A stretch of 64,000 bases of DNA, taken from Amyelois transitella. Its lineage: Eukaryota > Arthropoda > Insecta > Lepidoptera > Pyralidae. The notes beneath the pieces were generated by a model, which was not told the origin of the DNA, made no database searches, and saw only the letters and a program-made list of their open reading frames with translations. Numbering within the stretch: position 1 is the stretch's first letter; every line of letters starts with the position of its first letter. The stretch lies in the NCBI RefSeq assembly GCF_032362555.1, contig NC_083518.1, positions 3,980,501-4,044,500 on the forward strand, written 5' to 3'. This document shows, one piece after another, positions 32,001-44,888 of this stretch. Both the position numbers and the translations under genes were made by a program.

Positions 32001-35000
32001 TTTTGGTTTATTAAGGCTGGCTAAGTTTGGACAGTATTTGAAAAAGCTATTCATCAATTGATATGTGATCGATCGGCGCTGTGTATCATGTTCGATCAGA
32101 GCTTTATATTAAAAGCGATAGTGGTGGATTTCTTATAACGATTTAGTTTAGTAGAGCTGAGTGTGAAGTATAAAATAAAAATTTACTTTACATATTAGAT
32201 CCAGTCATTAAAAAAAAAACACAATATAATCTTATGAAACTAAACCTTAAAAAAACATTTCAACATTTACAGTACCTAGTTACGTTGATAAATTTTTCCT
32301 ACGTTAAATATTATCATGAAGATAACTGTCATATCTTCCAAAGACCATACTATATATTCACTGAAAGTTACAACATACTCCAAATTGTGATGAGTAGGGT
32401 ACAGTTGACAAACTTTGAAGGTCCAACTAAAAGTAATTCAGCGTTTATGTTTGCATGTAGTGCAATTTCGGCCAACTATATCACCATGAGAGGCCATTGT
32501 ATACGTGACCACTTAAAAAGGGTTGCCATCGGAGCCAAGATTATAGTCCGTAAAATTAGATACTGGTCGAGAATAAGGTCCCTCTACTCGGGCCTCATAT
32601 TCTACTCTAAAAGTGAGGTAAACTAGTAAAGATAAAATAAATCTGAAGGACGCCGTATTGCTCGAAAAACTTTTATTATTCGGCCTGTGATCAGCTTTTA
32701 TTCCGCAAGCTTTAAAAATAAATCATATGTAATGGAACAATCAATCTTTAATTTCGTCTCGAATTATAGCCATTCTCTATTTATACTTGAGCTAGTTAGC
32801 CCGCGGCTCCGCCCGCGTGAAAAAGTACTCTACCGCCTTCTCCATACTTTATACTGTATTTATGCAAAATATCATGAAATCGTTTCAGTAATTTTGACAT
32901 GAAAGACGGAAGATTATTAAACACGCTTTCACATTATAGATAAGGATAGTAAATAATGGCTTAAATTCGGGAAATTTTCAAAACCAAGTTTTTCTAATTA
33001 TGAAATTAGCTTTCGTGTGACTGCAACGACCGTTGGCGTCGTAAAAAGTGGTTTTAGTAACTGAGGAAGTCACCAAGTAGTCTATTTCCGAAGGTCGGCC
33101 GGGGGTGGCGGGGGTGCCATTCTGGGTTCCACGGGCGAAGATAAGGCGATTAGTGTCATAATATTATTCCTGGGACCAGCGAATGTGTCACGAAGGCTTC
33201 GGTATAAATTTACTGACGCAAACTAATTCGTAAATGTCACATATCGATATTTGCGAAAAAAAATTATATTTTTTGTGATCAAAATATTATTTAAAGGAAT
33301 AGAGGTTTATATTTTTAAGTAACCTTAAGGTAGTAAATAACTGTATCGTTATCATCTTACTTGTTCTTAAATTTTAATATAATTTTGGACAACGCTAGAA
33401 TTGAGCCAATTAAGGCTATAAATAGTTATTTAATACTTAAATATTACCGCATCAATTTCATATAATGCAAGACTTAAGTTTACATGTCTTATTTCTTCTC
33501 AATTTTCGGTTCCAGTACCAGATTCTGACACAAATATTTAATAACGTCTTGGTACATACAAGATTTGGACACAAAATTATTCACGTGACGATGTTAATAA
33601 GCATATAAATCGATTAATAAACTCTCAATTAGGCGTAATTTATATAATCCTCTTATCTACTCATATGTAATGGAAGTACTTACAGTCTCTGTATATCTCA
33701 CTGCTAGTTAAGAAGCACTAGTATTATTTGTAGAAAATGAAAATCATTCTGCAAACGTAAGTTGGGTATTTATAACCTCCATTTTTTTTATTTCTCACTA
33801 TATCTGAATCGTTGAAGAAAAGTACTGTCAATTGCTTTTATCTCTATTGAGCATTAAAATCGCTTTCAAAATATTAAAATTGGATGCATTACCTTAGGGT
33901 GTATGTTAATATAAAATCCAAAATATCATTGGAGATAACAAACTTTTATGATAAACTTATTAAATATATTTCAAACATCTGTTTGAAAGCCAAATTTGAT
34001 TTAAAGTCACAATTAGATACGAAATGTACCTGGATTCTGGAATTGCCCAGGAGATTAGTGTAACCAAAACAGACACACGATTCAAACCACAAATTGCAGC
34101 TGCGGTTCCTAATGATGTTATAATTCAGCAAATCAACGAAACCTGAATATCACACGTTTACATAAATTTCTCAAGTTAAACTCGAGGTTTGAAATATAAA
34201 TGAAAGGTAACTGAAATAAAATAAGATAATAAAATATTTCATATGCATAATGTTAGTAGACACCTTACTAGGTATCGGAAATTCCTACATGAAAGCTATG
34301 CTGTAGTTGAAAAAATTTACCGAAAAGGCGCTATCATATAGATTCCTAGCTTTGAAGTATAAGTAAATAATTCAACAAATAATATTATAATGAAAGAATA
34401 TAAAAATAAGTAAATAAAGAGTTTAACTTTCTTCAGTGGAAATTGGGGAAACACAATAATTTTTCAATTTGTTTTGTTCAGTAGTGATATCAGTTAAAGT
34501 TTTTTAGGTTAGAAAGTTCGCACCGAAGGCATTGTTTCGCTTTTAAAAATATGCTAGATAAGCATCACTGTAATTTAATATTCAAAGAGTGCTATAAAGC
34601 CTATAACACACTAGAGAACCGTTTAAAGCTCTTATAAGTCCACAATGGGGGCCGAAATCGTCCCCTCAGTTGTAAAGTTGCCACCGATTCGGGGCAAATT
34701 CGCGACGAAATGGGGGATTTCTTTCTATGGGCCGTAATAACCGGTGCGAAATATGGAAAGAAGAGAATTCAGTGTTATTCTATTGGTTTGAACGTTATAT
34801 GAAGCCTTATAGGAGCAGTATTTGAATCACTGAGCTTCACTCGGTGTTTTTGTTTTTGTTTTTAATGACATCAGACAATTACCAAAAAAAAAAAAATGTA
34901 ATGAAATCATAAAATTAAGCGGCGTTTAAGCTTGCGAGGTATACCTACAGGGCTCTCTCAAAGTGGATAAATCTTTTCCACAGAAATTATTTCTTGTTAC

Positions 35001-38000
35001 AATATAGAATTGCAAGAAAGATTTTTTATGTCGTATACTGTCGTCCTGAGTCTTGAGAAAAGGGTCTTGATCACATAAGTCTTGTGATTGTTCCAAAGCC
35101 TTACCTATTATCCGTCTACGAGTAGCTGGTAGATACCTTATTGCTGTATTCAAAAACTCTTCTGCGCTATCATTATTTTGAATAACCGGGCCGGGTTTAT
35201 GGCTCGGTGGGACGAGACGCCTAACGCACCCGGATTATGAGGTAATCTTACGAAGTTTCACACGAGTGCTTGAGTGATATTCGACGTCTTGCAAATTGCA
35301 CGCCAGAAAATTTTGGATTTCTATGACAGAGTTTTTCTTTTGTTATCTTATTTAGCATTTTTTTTTTGGATTAATTAAAATAACATTAAGTTTTGGTACT
35401 TATCGTAATCGAATCTTAACAACTGATCAATATCATAATAACAATATTTTGAGTTTTGAAATATTTTCTACAAGATTTTTTTAATGCTGCTTGATCTAGT
35501 TCTGAGACAGACTAGATCAAGCAGCATTAAAAAAATCTTGTAAGATGATAATGATCTCATGAAAACACTTTTCACTGTTTATTTTTGAAAATATTAAAAT
35601 AACATTATTCATTAACTAATAACTCTTTAAATATCGTATAGAGTTGCAAATTTATGGATCGACTCAGATGCTCGGGACAGAAATTAATTAAGACCGTTTT
35701 GCACATATACGCGAAGGGAGATAATTAGTACGAAAATCTACGTCTGTTTAATATGTCGAGAGACGTTTATTTGCAGTTTAGCCGGGGATGTAGTGGAACA
35801 AATAACATGTTTTATTGCATATGTGTGTTGATGACAAGTTTTAGTCATTGTTTTTATATTTTTCGTAGGAACGTTTACATCTGCGTCTGAATCTGAATTA
35901 TCATTATTAACCCTAGTGATAATGATTATCTGAACAATAATGAGAAATATCGAAAAGGCTTTAGTGCAGGGATGATGTAAGGCAAATTGATGTCAGGCAA
36001 TGCTGCGAGGTATGACCTTGTAATGATTAATGATCCTAAAACTTATTTTATTCTTATTTATTAAGGTTATTAAAAATACAAGAAGGTACACAAATATAAA
36101 ATCTTCACCAAATAAATGTAAAAGAGTAAATGAACTTTAATTTTTACTTAAATTTATATTTATGTGTGAAGAAAATTTGTTGAAAGAACGTGAATACTTA
36201 TGAGTGTTTTTAACGAGCCCCATCATCATTGGGCATCACCATAGAAATCGAAATATAATATGACAATAGACATGCCATTTTCAACTGAAATAAATATATA
36301 TATCTGTCAAACAACCAATAAGTCAATCTGTAAATAAGACGAAAACTTTAGACGAAAAGGTGGTGATAACAACCAGTTACGAGATATATTTACCAGTACT
36401 TACCACTTCTATTGTTTTGTATTATTCCGAATTCTATGCGCCTCATAATAGCAACGCTTGCATCGTTGGACTGCTACCCTACCGCTTAAATGGCTTATTT
36501 ATTTAAATGTTACGTTTCCCAAATACACTTTAGATTGTTATCTACACTATGAATAAGTACCTAGTATCATTTTAGAAGATATTTACCTCATCTCATTATA
36601 ATTTAACAACTGTGTAAACAAATGGTTTGTCGAGTAAATTAAGGACTGCAGAAAGATGTTAAGTAAACACAACTTCTTTAAAGTTATTATCAGTAAAATG
36701 CTTAATAATGATGTACGTTTATTTAATCAAATTAAAATGAAATTCAGTAAAAGCTAAAACAAATCCACTTAAATAAGAAATAAGTAAAATTTTTGACTGT
36801 TAATTGTTGTTCCAATTTTTTAAAATATTTATTACACGTGATTATATGAAGAAGAAAATTTTAAAATATACTTACTTCTTTTCTCCCTGTAATGCTTAAA
36901 GCTATGAAAATTACAATGCTGACGATTTAAAAATAATGATCGCTGCGCGTTCTAGAAATCGTAATATCTAGAGCGGCCTCGGGCAGCCGGGTTTGTTCCT
37001 ATTGGAACCAGTGTGATTTTTATATTATGCATCTATAGAATCACGCTTTTCTTCCATAGCGGTGGGCAAATATTAATTTTTTCCATTTCCCACGATCACT
37101 GCATACTTTTTTCATTTCATCGACATCCATCATGTCTAGATGATGAAGGTACTCTTTATTTTTAAATTATTTACTATTTACTAAAATCAGACACCGGAGA
37201 ATTGTGTACAGTATGAAGGTATTACGCCTTATACTATCATGAAGTCATTCATACCATGTACCCTCTTTTGAAAACAAATATATTTTCTTTTTTAAATTAA
37301 TACAAAGAGGTGACAATCAATGATGCGATAGGGAACCAACCAAGCCGCCTTGTGAATTTGTCACTGGCTACATGAGCCCTCGAAATTAAAGCCCCTTTTA
37401 GTCGGCAGGCTGAAAATTTGTAGAAATCAGTAAACGGCCTCGTCAGAGTGCAGAGCGAACCATCTTGGATAGACAAATTAAGAAGAAATTTGAATTATAT
37501 CCATAACATTGTTCAGAATTTGTGAATCCTAACCTATTTTATTAAACGAGCAATACCTATTTGTATTTAAACAAATTAATCGGTCGTTCGTGTGTTGGAA
37601 AATTTCTATTTACGAACTTATACTTAGAAAACAATAACGGCGGATGAATACGAGAGAAAAAGAAGAAAGACACAGTAAAAGAAAGAAAGCAGTAACAGAA
37701 TTATATTACGAAAGGATTTACGATTGATATCTTAATTGCAATTGACTTGCAGTGAAAGAATAAATAGGAAAGATATAACTCTATTTTTGAAGTTAAACAT
37801 TTTTTATTAGGTACTCTATGCCATTTTAGACTTAACTGCCAGTGTTTTCAGGCAAAGTGTCAGTAACGCAAAAGATAAATTCATATTTACTTTTTTAATG
37901 CATTCATCATATTCTGAAACTGCCTTTATAACTCTCACAAAGAAACTAATTTCTGCCTCGTTTACAACGCAATAAAATGTCTTTTACGACTTCGTATGAC

Positions 38001-41000
38001 AAAATCTGATTGCCAGTACATTATAAAAATATATTTACTTTCATCAACGACCGGCTGGTCCTCAAACGGGTTTATTGAATCACATCCTCATTATATAACA
38101 CTTATATGGAAGGATTGCGAACTTCTGGAGAAACTCGATCGGCATATGTCATTGAAACACCTTTATAGCGCTAGTTTGAGTTATAACTGTGTTAGTGTCA
38201 CAACTAGTATGTGTTGTGGAATTAAATTTGTTATGTTAATTTATTGATCAGGGTTAATTGTCTCTAATATTGATAAGTAATTTCCGAGCAGCTGTGGATG
38301 AGTGATCAATGTAACCGAATTCAAATACTATTGCGACTCAAAATGCTTAACTTTATCACCTATTTTTTGATAATACCCCTAACCGCTTTTTGTAAAAGAC
38401 AGTATTAGAAAAAATCTAATAAGTAGTAGTAAAGTTTGAAAATTAAAATTATTTGTATTTGTTGTTGCACATATAAACTTGCTCAAACAAAGAACTATAA
38501 TGAAAACGGACAGCTTTAAGAAAAATCATCAGCCATCATTAATACAACATATGCTCTGGTTTTTGTTGCCTTCTTGCACTAATTGATCTGGTTCCTATAC
38601 TTCTACGATGACACAACCTTTTTCGCAAAATGTCGTAACATTATTAGCGGTTTGTAGACCAGTTATCTATTCATATATTCATGACTGATACAGTTCTGAT
38701 TTGGGTGCGCCGTGAAAGTTTCACATTATGAGTTCACATGTGTCCGAACACTAGACAGACCGGTGCGCATGAGTGCTTTAACATTCACATTAATCTTAGG
38801 CTGTTACTCCATAGTCGCGAAACGATGAGTATAGAACGCTATGTTGATGGCCAGAAAATATCTGAATTTATTTTCAACCGTCTAAATGTATCAGCCTTTG
38901 TCTAGTACATACGTAGGTACATGTAAATACATGAAATCACGCCTTTTTCACGGAGGGGTAGGCAGAGCCCACTTCTTTTCACTTTTCAGGATCCCTGCAT
39001 CCTTCCTTTCGGTTCATCCACATTCATAAGTCACTACATGTAAAAAATAAGTCAAACCATAATATGTGGCTGCCATATTATTTTAGTGGTTTATTTAGAT
39101 GAAATTATAAGTATCCAACTTATAAACTACCCAACAATTAAATCAGATTAGGAACGTTTTGATAACGGTAGTCATATTACATAACGATTTAATTAGATTA
39201 TTGTCCTTATTCTCACAAACTGCATAGTTGTCATTCGTAGTAAGCTACATAATACTGCGTCCGAACTAACAGTAGCTAAGTACATCTACTTAATAGCGTA
39301 GCTCAGAAGAATGAAGCAATGGATTGGCACCTTTTTGAAAACAAGTTTGAGTTCATCAAGATCTCAGTTCATTATAAATTTAAGATTTATTATCACTATT
39401 CAGTCGATGACATTAATAGTTCTGTAATATGTTTGTTATTTCAATTATGTAGCGTAAAGAACCTACTTGAGAGTGATATGTATTGACACATAATACTGTA
39501 TGTCAAACAAATTAATTGATGAAAACGTTGCTACTGATTCGACATTGAGTTAACTTATAAATAGATACCTACAATGAGTCTAAATGGATATATTACCATG
39601 ATTAAATATGGGTTAGATTTGTCGTTTTGGTTTGTATAATGTGACTTATCCAGTCTAGAGTCATGATCTCAGGCGCACCACCGTAATCTCTCCAGAGAGT
39701 TGAGGATGCATCCAGGATTGACGCAAGGGAATAAAAAAGAAACATAGAATTACTCTCAGTAGCCATTCTTACAGTTATAAAAGTACCAAAATAGTCAAGT
39801 TATGACAAAACTATGAATTTTAATACATCTACGCGAACTACATGCATGTTAAATGGCGAATGTGCTCATAATAAAGCGAATTTAAATACAACGTCCAAAC
39901 AATTTTCCATTTCGACGAAGTTAGCATATTGCAAATACAGTCCAACACTTTTGGATGGTACAAAATGATGTTATTACAATAATGTTGAGATTTTACGAGT
40001 TTCTGTTGACGCAGATTTTGGTTGCAGCCATAAAATGTATGAAATTTTGCATCTCGTCTACCTATTGGGCTTTTATGTACGTTCGAAAGGTGGTTTCTGG
40101 CACTTTAGAATAAAACCACTCCATATCTTATAAACTTGGGATTCCTCTTGTAGACGATGAGCTGGCAACCTGTCACTATTTGGTAGGTATCTCAATTCCA
40201 TAATGAAGCTATACAACTGAACATGGCCTTTCAGTCTTTTTTTTTGGGACAGTTGGCTCTGTCAACTGTATATAGACGTGACTATATTTCGGGATATCGG
40301 GACACGTAGTTATAACAAGCGAATGGCAACAATGAAATCTTCTATTTGGTAAAACACACATTTGTCCTTACTACACATTTTGTAAAATCGACTCTAATTT
40401 TTGATCAACTTTTACACTTAAGCTAGTGATTCCATCATAAAAAATAATTTTTATGTCTCCAAGAACAATTCTTATTTTTTGTAAATTTTGAAAATTGAAT
40501 CGAAAGGTCAAGACCAATATCAAAATAACAAAATGAAATATTGCATTCGAATAAGATTGTAACACGCCGAATCCATTTATCATAGGCGGCCCTCCTAAGT
40601 CTTGCGAGGGTACAATAGAGCACAAAGGGTAGAATACCCTTACAATTAATCGCCATCTTGAAATTGGGAGTACACATCCGCTTCCGGAAAAGTTAAATGA
40701 AAATTAATATGGCACCCTTTAATTAAAATTAGGGTAGAATTAAATGAGACTCTTTTTAATTTTAATGCAATGATCTGATACATTAGTTGGGTTAAGGATT
40801 TAACCAGTTAATGGAAAAAAATATATTTTCACTTCCTTAAATCACGAAACATTACGATCGCATTTTAGTTGTTAAAATAAAAACTGAGGTTTGTAAGATC
40901 AGTTTTTAAAATACTTAAAAAAATATATTGGAAAGAAAGGTAGTCTTTTATACTTTTATAAAGGACACGGCTGATTTGTTATTTCATTTCATATATTAAA

Positions 41001-44000
41001 CATTTCATATTGTACTTATTAGCCGATATAAAAAGAAACAACATCTACAAAAAATGATGGACACGAGAAAAATAAATCTGTCGCGAGTCTGTTGACGAAG
41101 GAAATCTATATTTCAAAAAGAAAAACATAATAAAACTGAAACGCGGATGCCAGCCGTAAAAAATTCGTAACAAAAATTTATCGGGAGAGTTGAGGCGTCT
41201 AACAACTTTTATATTAAATTTCTTGTGTCAAACTTGTCTCATAAGACGAGAAACGTCATACGTTGACATTGACGCTTAGTTCTGTGACATATAAATAGAT
41301 CTCGAGGATTACCCTTCGAAGACACGTCATCATCATCCTCTTTGCAATATGAGCGTTGGTGGATAAATCGGTAAAGTGCCCGGTTAAAATGCGCGATGCA
41401 CATAAAAGGCACAGGTTCGAATCCCACTTCGGCCATGCACCAATGACTGTTTTCAAAGTTATGTACTGTTATTAGTTTGAATATTAACCGATGCCCGATG
41501 TAAGGGAAAACATCGAGACCTGGAAATTCAGGCAGCTGGATGTGTAATCATGATCGATTCAATATGGGTAGGTTCCCCTGCAAAGGTTGCCATTCGAGGT
41601 CGAGTCGCTTCGTGTAAAAACCTGACTCATCCAATCCAGCATCATGGTCAAAACACACTCCGGGCTCTTCTCCAGGAAGGTGAGGAACTAACTGGAGTTA
41701 TCGCCAGAATTAAGGTAAAAAATCAATAGCCATAGTGAATCTTGGTACTTACTTGTGCTGGGGACTTGTCCTGCTGTGATTCTTTTGAGTCTGCGTATTC
41801 AATTCCAGGAGTAGGAGATGGAGCCACTGTAACAAAATAGAACATTGCTAATAAAAAAATATTGGACATTATGCACTGGATTTCATGCCTAAGCGTATTT
41901 GATATATGGTACTAGATAAAACAAAAAAAAACTGTGATATCTCTAGCTCTGCTTACTTATCTTAATTTTAAATGCAAAAGTTTGTAAGGATGTGTCGATG
42001 TGTGTGATTCTGTAACTGTTTCACGCTAAAACTACTAGACGGAATTGCATCAAGGTTTTCGGTAAAATATTATTGTTTATTTAAGCTGTAGCTTAGACAT
42101 TGGATAACATAACCGCTTGTTATTCGTAAGGAAAGTAAAATAACTTATACTGCCAATTTAATTTGAAACTTTATGTCATAATCGAACAAGCTACGAGTAT
42201 ATGTGTGGGTGTGTCGAATATGTATCAAAGTGTCGTAACCAGCAATTGCAGATTTGCCATTTCATTTACTTCTACTAGTTTGACGAGGGTATCCTTATAA
42301 AAGTACTTTACGGCTGAACGATCAAGAGTTTTATAACTAAAAGATCTGTACTGTATATTATAAAAACTAATGTTATAAATGGCGTACACGGCATTCAAAT
42401 TATGTAGAATTGAAACCGATTTAGAGTGGATTACAACTCAATATTTGGTAAACTTACATTAAACAATTGGATGGTAAACTAAATACTAATTTTATAGTTA
42501 CTTGCTATCAAAATAAAGAAAGGTAAACAGGTACATATTTAGAGTTTATTTAATCAATCGATGTACAATTAATTTTTTACACATTCGCGTACATGGCTTT
42601 CAAATATTATAATTATAACTGTGTATACAAGATTTACTATATACAGTATAGATTTACTGTATGTACTAACTACAACTTGTAATTTTAGATTATACCTTAC
42701 TATAAGATATTAAATGCTTGAAGAAACAAATACTTAACATAAAAGTAACTGCTAACATATTGTCCCAAATTTTGAAGAAACATTCTTAACCCTTTTTTGC
42801 CCTATTACCATAATGAGATCGACAATTTGCTTTTAGAACAAAAATTGTTCAAAATTGTTTGTAACAATATCTTAAATCAGTTTGCGTAAATATGTAGATA
42901 GACATCTAAGACGTAGGTCAATTAGAAAATATTATTTTTCCATTATAACCTGACCGGAGAACGAAACCCGTGACCTTTCAGTTCAAAGGTGAGTATCTTA
43001 CAACGTTTTAATAATGACCAAATTTAAATAATACTCTAAATGAAAAACATATTGTGACAATCTCTTAATTATAAACAAAGACTACGTACTTGCTAAGACT
43101 ACAATATCAGCTTTAATTGTTGTAAATAATTTTAATTCCTTTACGAATATTTACCTAATATGCCTTTGATGAACAAAGCTCATATGGTTTTAATGTTTGA
43201 CTCAGCAACAGTATTATAACGGTCTGTATCAAATTCAATAGTTAATTGCTAGTTCAAACGCTATCAAGGGAACAATGGGTGTTCTACAAAATCTCCTAAG
43301 TCTAGCCCTCAGGATCCGTTCGCGTTACAAAGGACGCCCTCTGAATAGCTGAATACATCGATCAGTCTATGTCGAACACTCAAATAAGGTAACATGGATG
43401 AATATTATAAGAAACTATCTTTAAGTAAATAGGAACTTATCGACTATTGTCGCTTATAATCTATTTAGTTTTTCTTTTAGTAGAGTACCTAAGCTCATGA
43501 CTTCAGCTACGTAAAATAAAAAAATCCTGTTAATTTTCATTGCCTCGGTGATTTCGGGAAATCCTCTCTTAGTGCACCCCTGGACTGCATAAGACCATAA
43601 CCTTTCTACTTGCTAAATTTCAAAGCGCAAGACCCAGCGGTTGTGAGTTGATATCAGTCAATCGGTCTCAGTAAGTGTCCTCTTCTATATATGTGCAATA
43701 TTTAGAGTATTTAGAGAAAATAATGCTGGCAGAAAGAAAACTTCCATTACTTTCTGTGCTCGCGGGACTTTCGGAAAATCTTCTCTTTGTGCGCCTCTAG
43801 GGAATCTACGAGTACGTACCAAATTTCAAATCTCTGGACTCAGTGGCTCTAGCAAAAAACAGCATCTTATAAGATATCAGCATCTTCTTAGATAGATAGA
43901 TATTCTTCTTACCAGTTGATATTGATGGCGCTCTCTTGTCCACACTCCCGCTTCCTTCTTCTAACTCCCTCTTCTCTGTTTTCTGGGAATCCCTCGCATT

Positions 44001-44784
44001 CTGCTTCCCCCTGTAGGGCGGTTCGGCGGCGTGGCTTGCAGCCACCAGGAGAAGTATTGTTACCTGATGTTGTCAAAATATTGTTTTTGATAAAGTTACA
44101 AAATTACTAGCATAACAAAAATTACATACATATATACGTTTAATCACGTCTATATTCAAGGCGGCTCTTTCTCTTACGGGGTAGACAGAGCCAGCAGCCA
44201 ACAGCCTTAAATAGACTAATAGGCCATGTTCAGTTTTTGGCTGAATAATAAAAAATGAAATTTAAATAATGACAGGTTGCTAGCCCATCGCCTAAAAGAA
44301 GAAGTATAATCCTATCCTTTACCCGCCTTTTACGACATCCATGGAAACAAATGAAGTGGTCCTTCTCTTTTTTTATTGTAGCCGGGAACCACACGGCAAT
44401 AAAAATTACTAAATCATTCTATGGATGTCGAAATACACTATAAAAATACTACTACTCAAAATTTATTTACATCAACTTTTATCAGGATTCTTTTGGAATT
44501 ACGAATAATTTTTTTTGTGTAATTGTATTTATAAAGCGCTTTAAGATATAAAGTTCTTAAAATGAAAAGAGCATACAAGAATATTTCTGACTCACTATCA
44601 TTCATTCTAGTTATAATACTTATAACTATTGTTCTCCCAATGGAGAAATATCTCAATGATAGGATACACAAATCATTATTATTTAATAGTTTTCAACCAT
44701 TTCAAATATTTATATTCTACATTCACTTTTTACAAATTAATCCATATATCGCACATCACATTTGAAACTAACCGTTAATTTCAT
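29012..44784 (-). CDS. secreted Gln/Pro-rich protein, unknown function, six exons
   Basis: Exons in transcript order: 44773-44784, 43913-44063, 41753-41826, 30944-31066, 29971-30612, 29012-29473. All are GT/AG, phases agree, 1464 nt in total, 487 aa. Exon 1 holds only MKLT; joined to exon 2 it makes the signal peptide MKLTVTILLLVAASHA. Residues 17-55 are charged (PYRGKQNARD, EKRELEEG, DKRAPS) with two Lys-Arg pairs. Residues 80-120 are the least repetitive part (QIAKISDVLTGQGPFQAAIA, then SPISVYQAR). Residues 121-334 are low-complexity Gln/Pro with QPQ, QPL and poly-Gln. The last exon adds more Gln and ends FGKHAQRIFARYSVQP. There is no Cys pattern, membrane segment or domain I know. Secretion plus Gln/Pro repeats suggests cuticle, eggshell or another matrix; this is inference. 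Intron 3 is 10.7 kb (31067-41752); the others are 0.3-2.1 kb. AATAAA lies near 28792-28797. Two open frames on the opposite strand of exon 5 are composition artefacts. Confidence 0.88.
31425..31575 (+). mobile_element. LINE-tail-like interspersed fragment
   Basis: AAAAATAGATGTTGGCCGAT, TCTCAGATCTACTCAATATG, AATAGGTCAAGCCGTTTCC, GAGGAGTACGGAAATACG, ending ATTTTATATATAAGA. A common lepidopteran repeat ending; in the large intron just upstream of coding exon 4. Confidence 0.6.
32790..32945 (+). mobile_element. short LINE-tail-like fragment
   Basis: GAGCTAGTTAGCCCGCGGCT, CCGCCCGCGTGAAAAAGTAC, AATATCATGAAATCGTTTCA and ACACGCTTTCACATTATAG match the usual repeat-ending pattern. In the large intron. 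Confidence 0.5.
35469..35542. repeat. perfect 32-bp hairpin, 10-nt loop
   Basis: Arm 35469-35500 (from TACAAGATTTTTTTAATGC to TTGATCTAGT) is matched base for base by 35511-35542 around loop TCTGAGACAG. It lies in the 10.7-kb intron of the Gln/Pro-rich gene. It is not part of any repeat family seen here. Confidence 0.9.
38925..39035 (-). mobile_element. family-B repeat in the large intron
   Basis: Reverse copy: TACATGTAAATACATGAAAT, CACGCCTTTTTCACGGAGGG, GTAGGCAGAGCCCAC, GGATCCCTGCATCC, TTTCGGTTCATCCACATTC. It has the same order of blocks as 20060-20170. Confidence 0.65.
40086..40290 (+). mobile_element. family-A SINE, 3' two-thirds well kept
   Basis: Plus-orientation copy inside the large intron of the Gln/Pro-rich gene, antisense to it. 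Recognisable blocks include GGTTTCTGGCACTTTAG, TATAAACTTGGGATTCC, GCAACCTGTCACTATTTGG and GTTGGCTCTGTCAACTG. Confidence 0.78.
41325..41700 (+). mobile_element. tRNA-derived SINE with intact pol III boxes
   Basis: A-box-like TGGATAAATCGG (41360-41371) and a perfect B box GGTTCGAATCC (41414-41424) are 42 bases apart, as in a tRNA-like head. It is not a tRNA gene: the arms do not fold as a cloverleaf around them and a long body follows. The body carries GTCGAGTCGCTTCGTGTAAA and ACCTGACTCATCCAATCCAG, a block shared with pieces at 23510-23575, 24175-24215 and 27222-27275. It lies in the large intron of the Gln/Pro-rich gene, antisense to it. Confidence 0.72.
41827..43912 (-). other. intron 2 of the Gln/Pro-rich gene
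   Basis: 2.1 kb, mostly plain AT-rich sequence. Two similar stretches, about 43545-43620 and 43750-43860, share CTCTTAGTGCACCCCTGGACT / CTCTTTGTGCGCCTCTAGGGA-like wording followed by ACCAAATTTCAAA-type text, and look like relics of one repeat. Confidence 0.45.
44126..44400 (-). mobile_element. full-length family-A SINE in intron 1 region of the Gln/Pro-rich gene
   Basis: Reverse-orientation full copy with both ends: the TATG tail near 44126-44135 and the GTGGTTCCCGGC head near 44381-44398. Target duplication AAAAATTAC at 44117-44125 and 44401-44409. It lies in the intron between coding exons 1 and 2, in the same orientation as the gene. Confidence 0.85.
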
Positions 44785-44851
44785 AATTCACTAGCACTGT
44801 CACTAATTAGTATACATCGACCACGAACCACACTCCCGCGCAGTACACTAG

Positions 44852-44888
44852 CTTGAATGTGAGAGATCTAGTGTGAGAGGGGCTTATA
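44852..44888 (-). promoter_or_regulatory. TATA box and likely start site of the Gln/Pro-rich gene
   Basis: Minus-strand GATATAAGCC contains TATAAG (44888-44883). About 28-30 bases downstream is TCACATTCAAG (44862-44852), a plausible start region. The leader to the ATG at 44784 would be about 75 nt. A TATA box fits a tissue- or stage-specific secreted product. Confidence 0.6.

Larger units (their letters stand above)
31067..41752 (-). other. 10.7-kb intron 3 of the Gln/Pro-rich gene
   Basis: Flanked by donor CAA|GTAAGT at 41752 and acceptor GTCCACAG at 31067. Holds the 32-bp hairpin, one family-A and two family-B repeats, a tRNA-derived SINE, LINE-like fragments, and two unusual GC-richer blocks (about 33065-33150 and 34635-34760). 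An open frame at 32234-32626 (130 codons) has no recognisable domain and is probably chance. Enhancers would be expected in so long an intron but cannot be read off. Confidence 0.6.

Noticed and set aside
32234..32626. 130-codon plus-strand open frame
   Set aside because: No domain, no signal peptide, no splice signals, lies in an intron, and composition matches the background. Probably chance.
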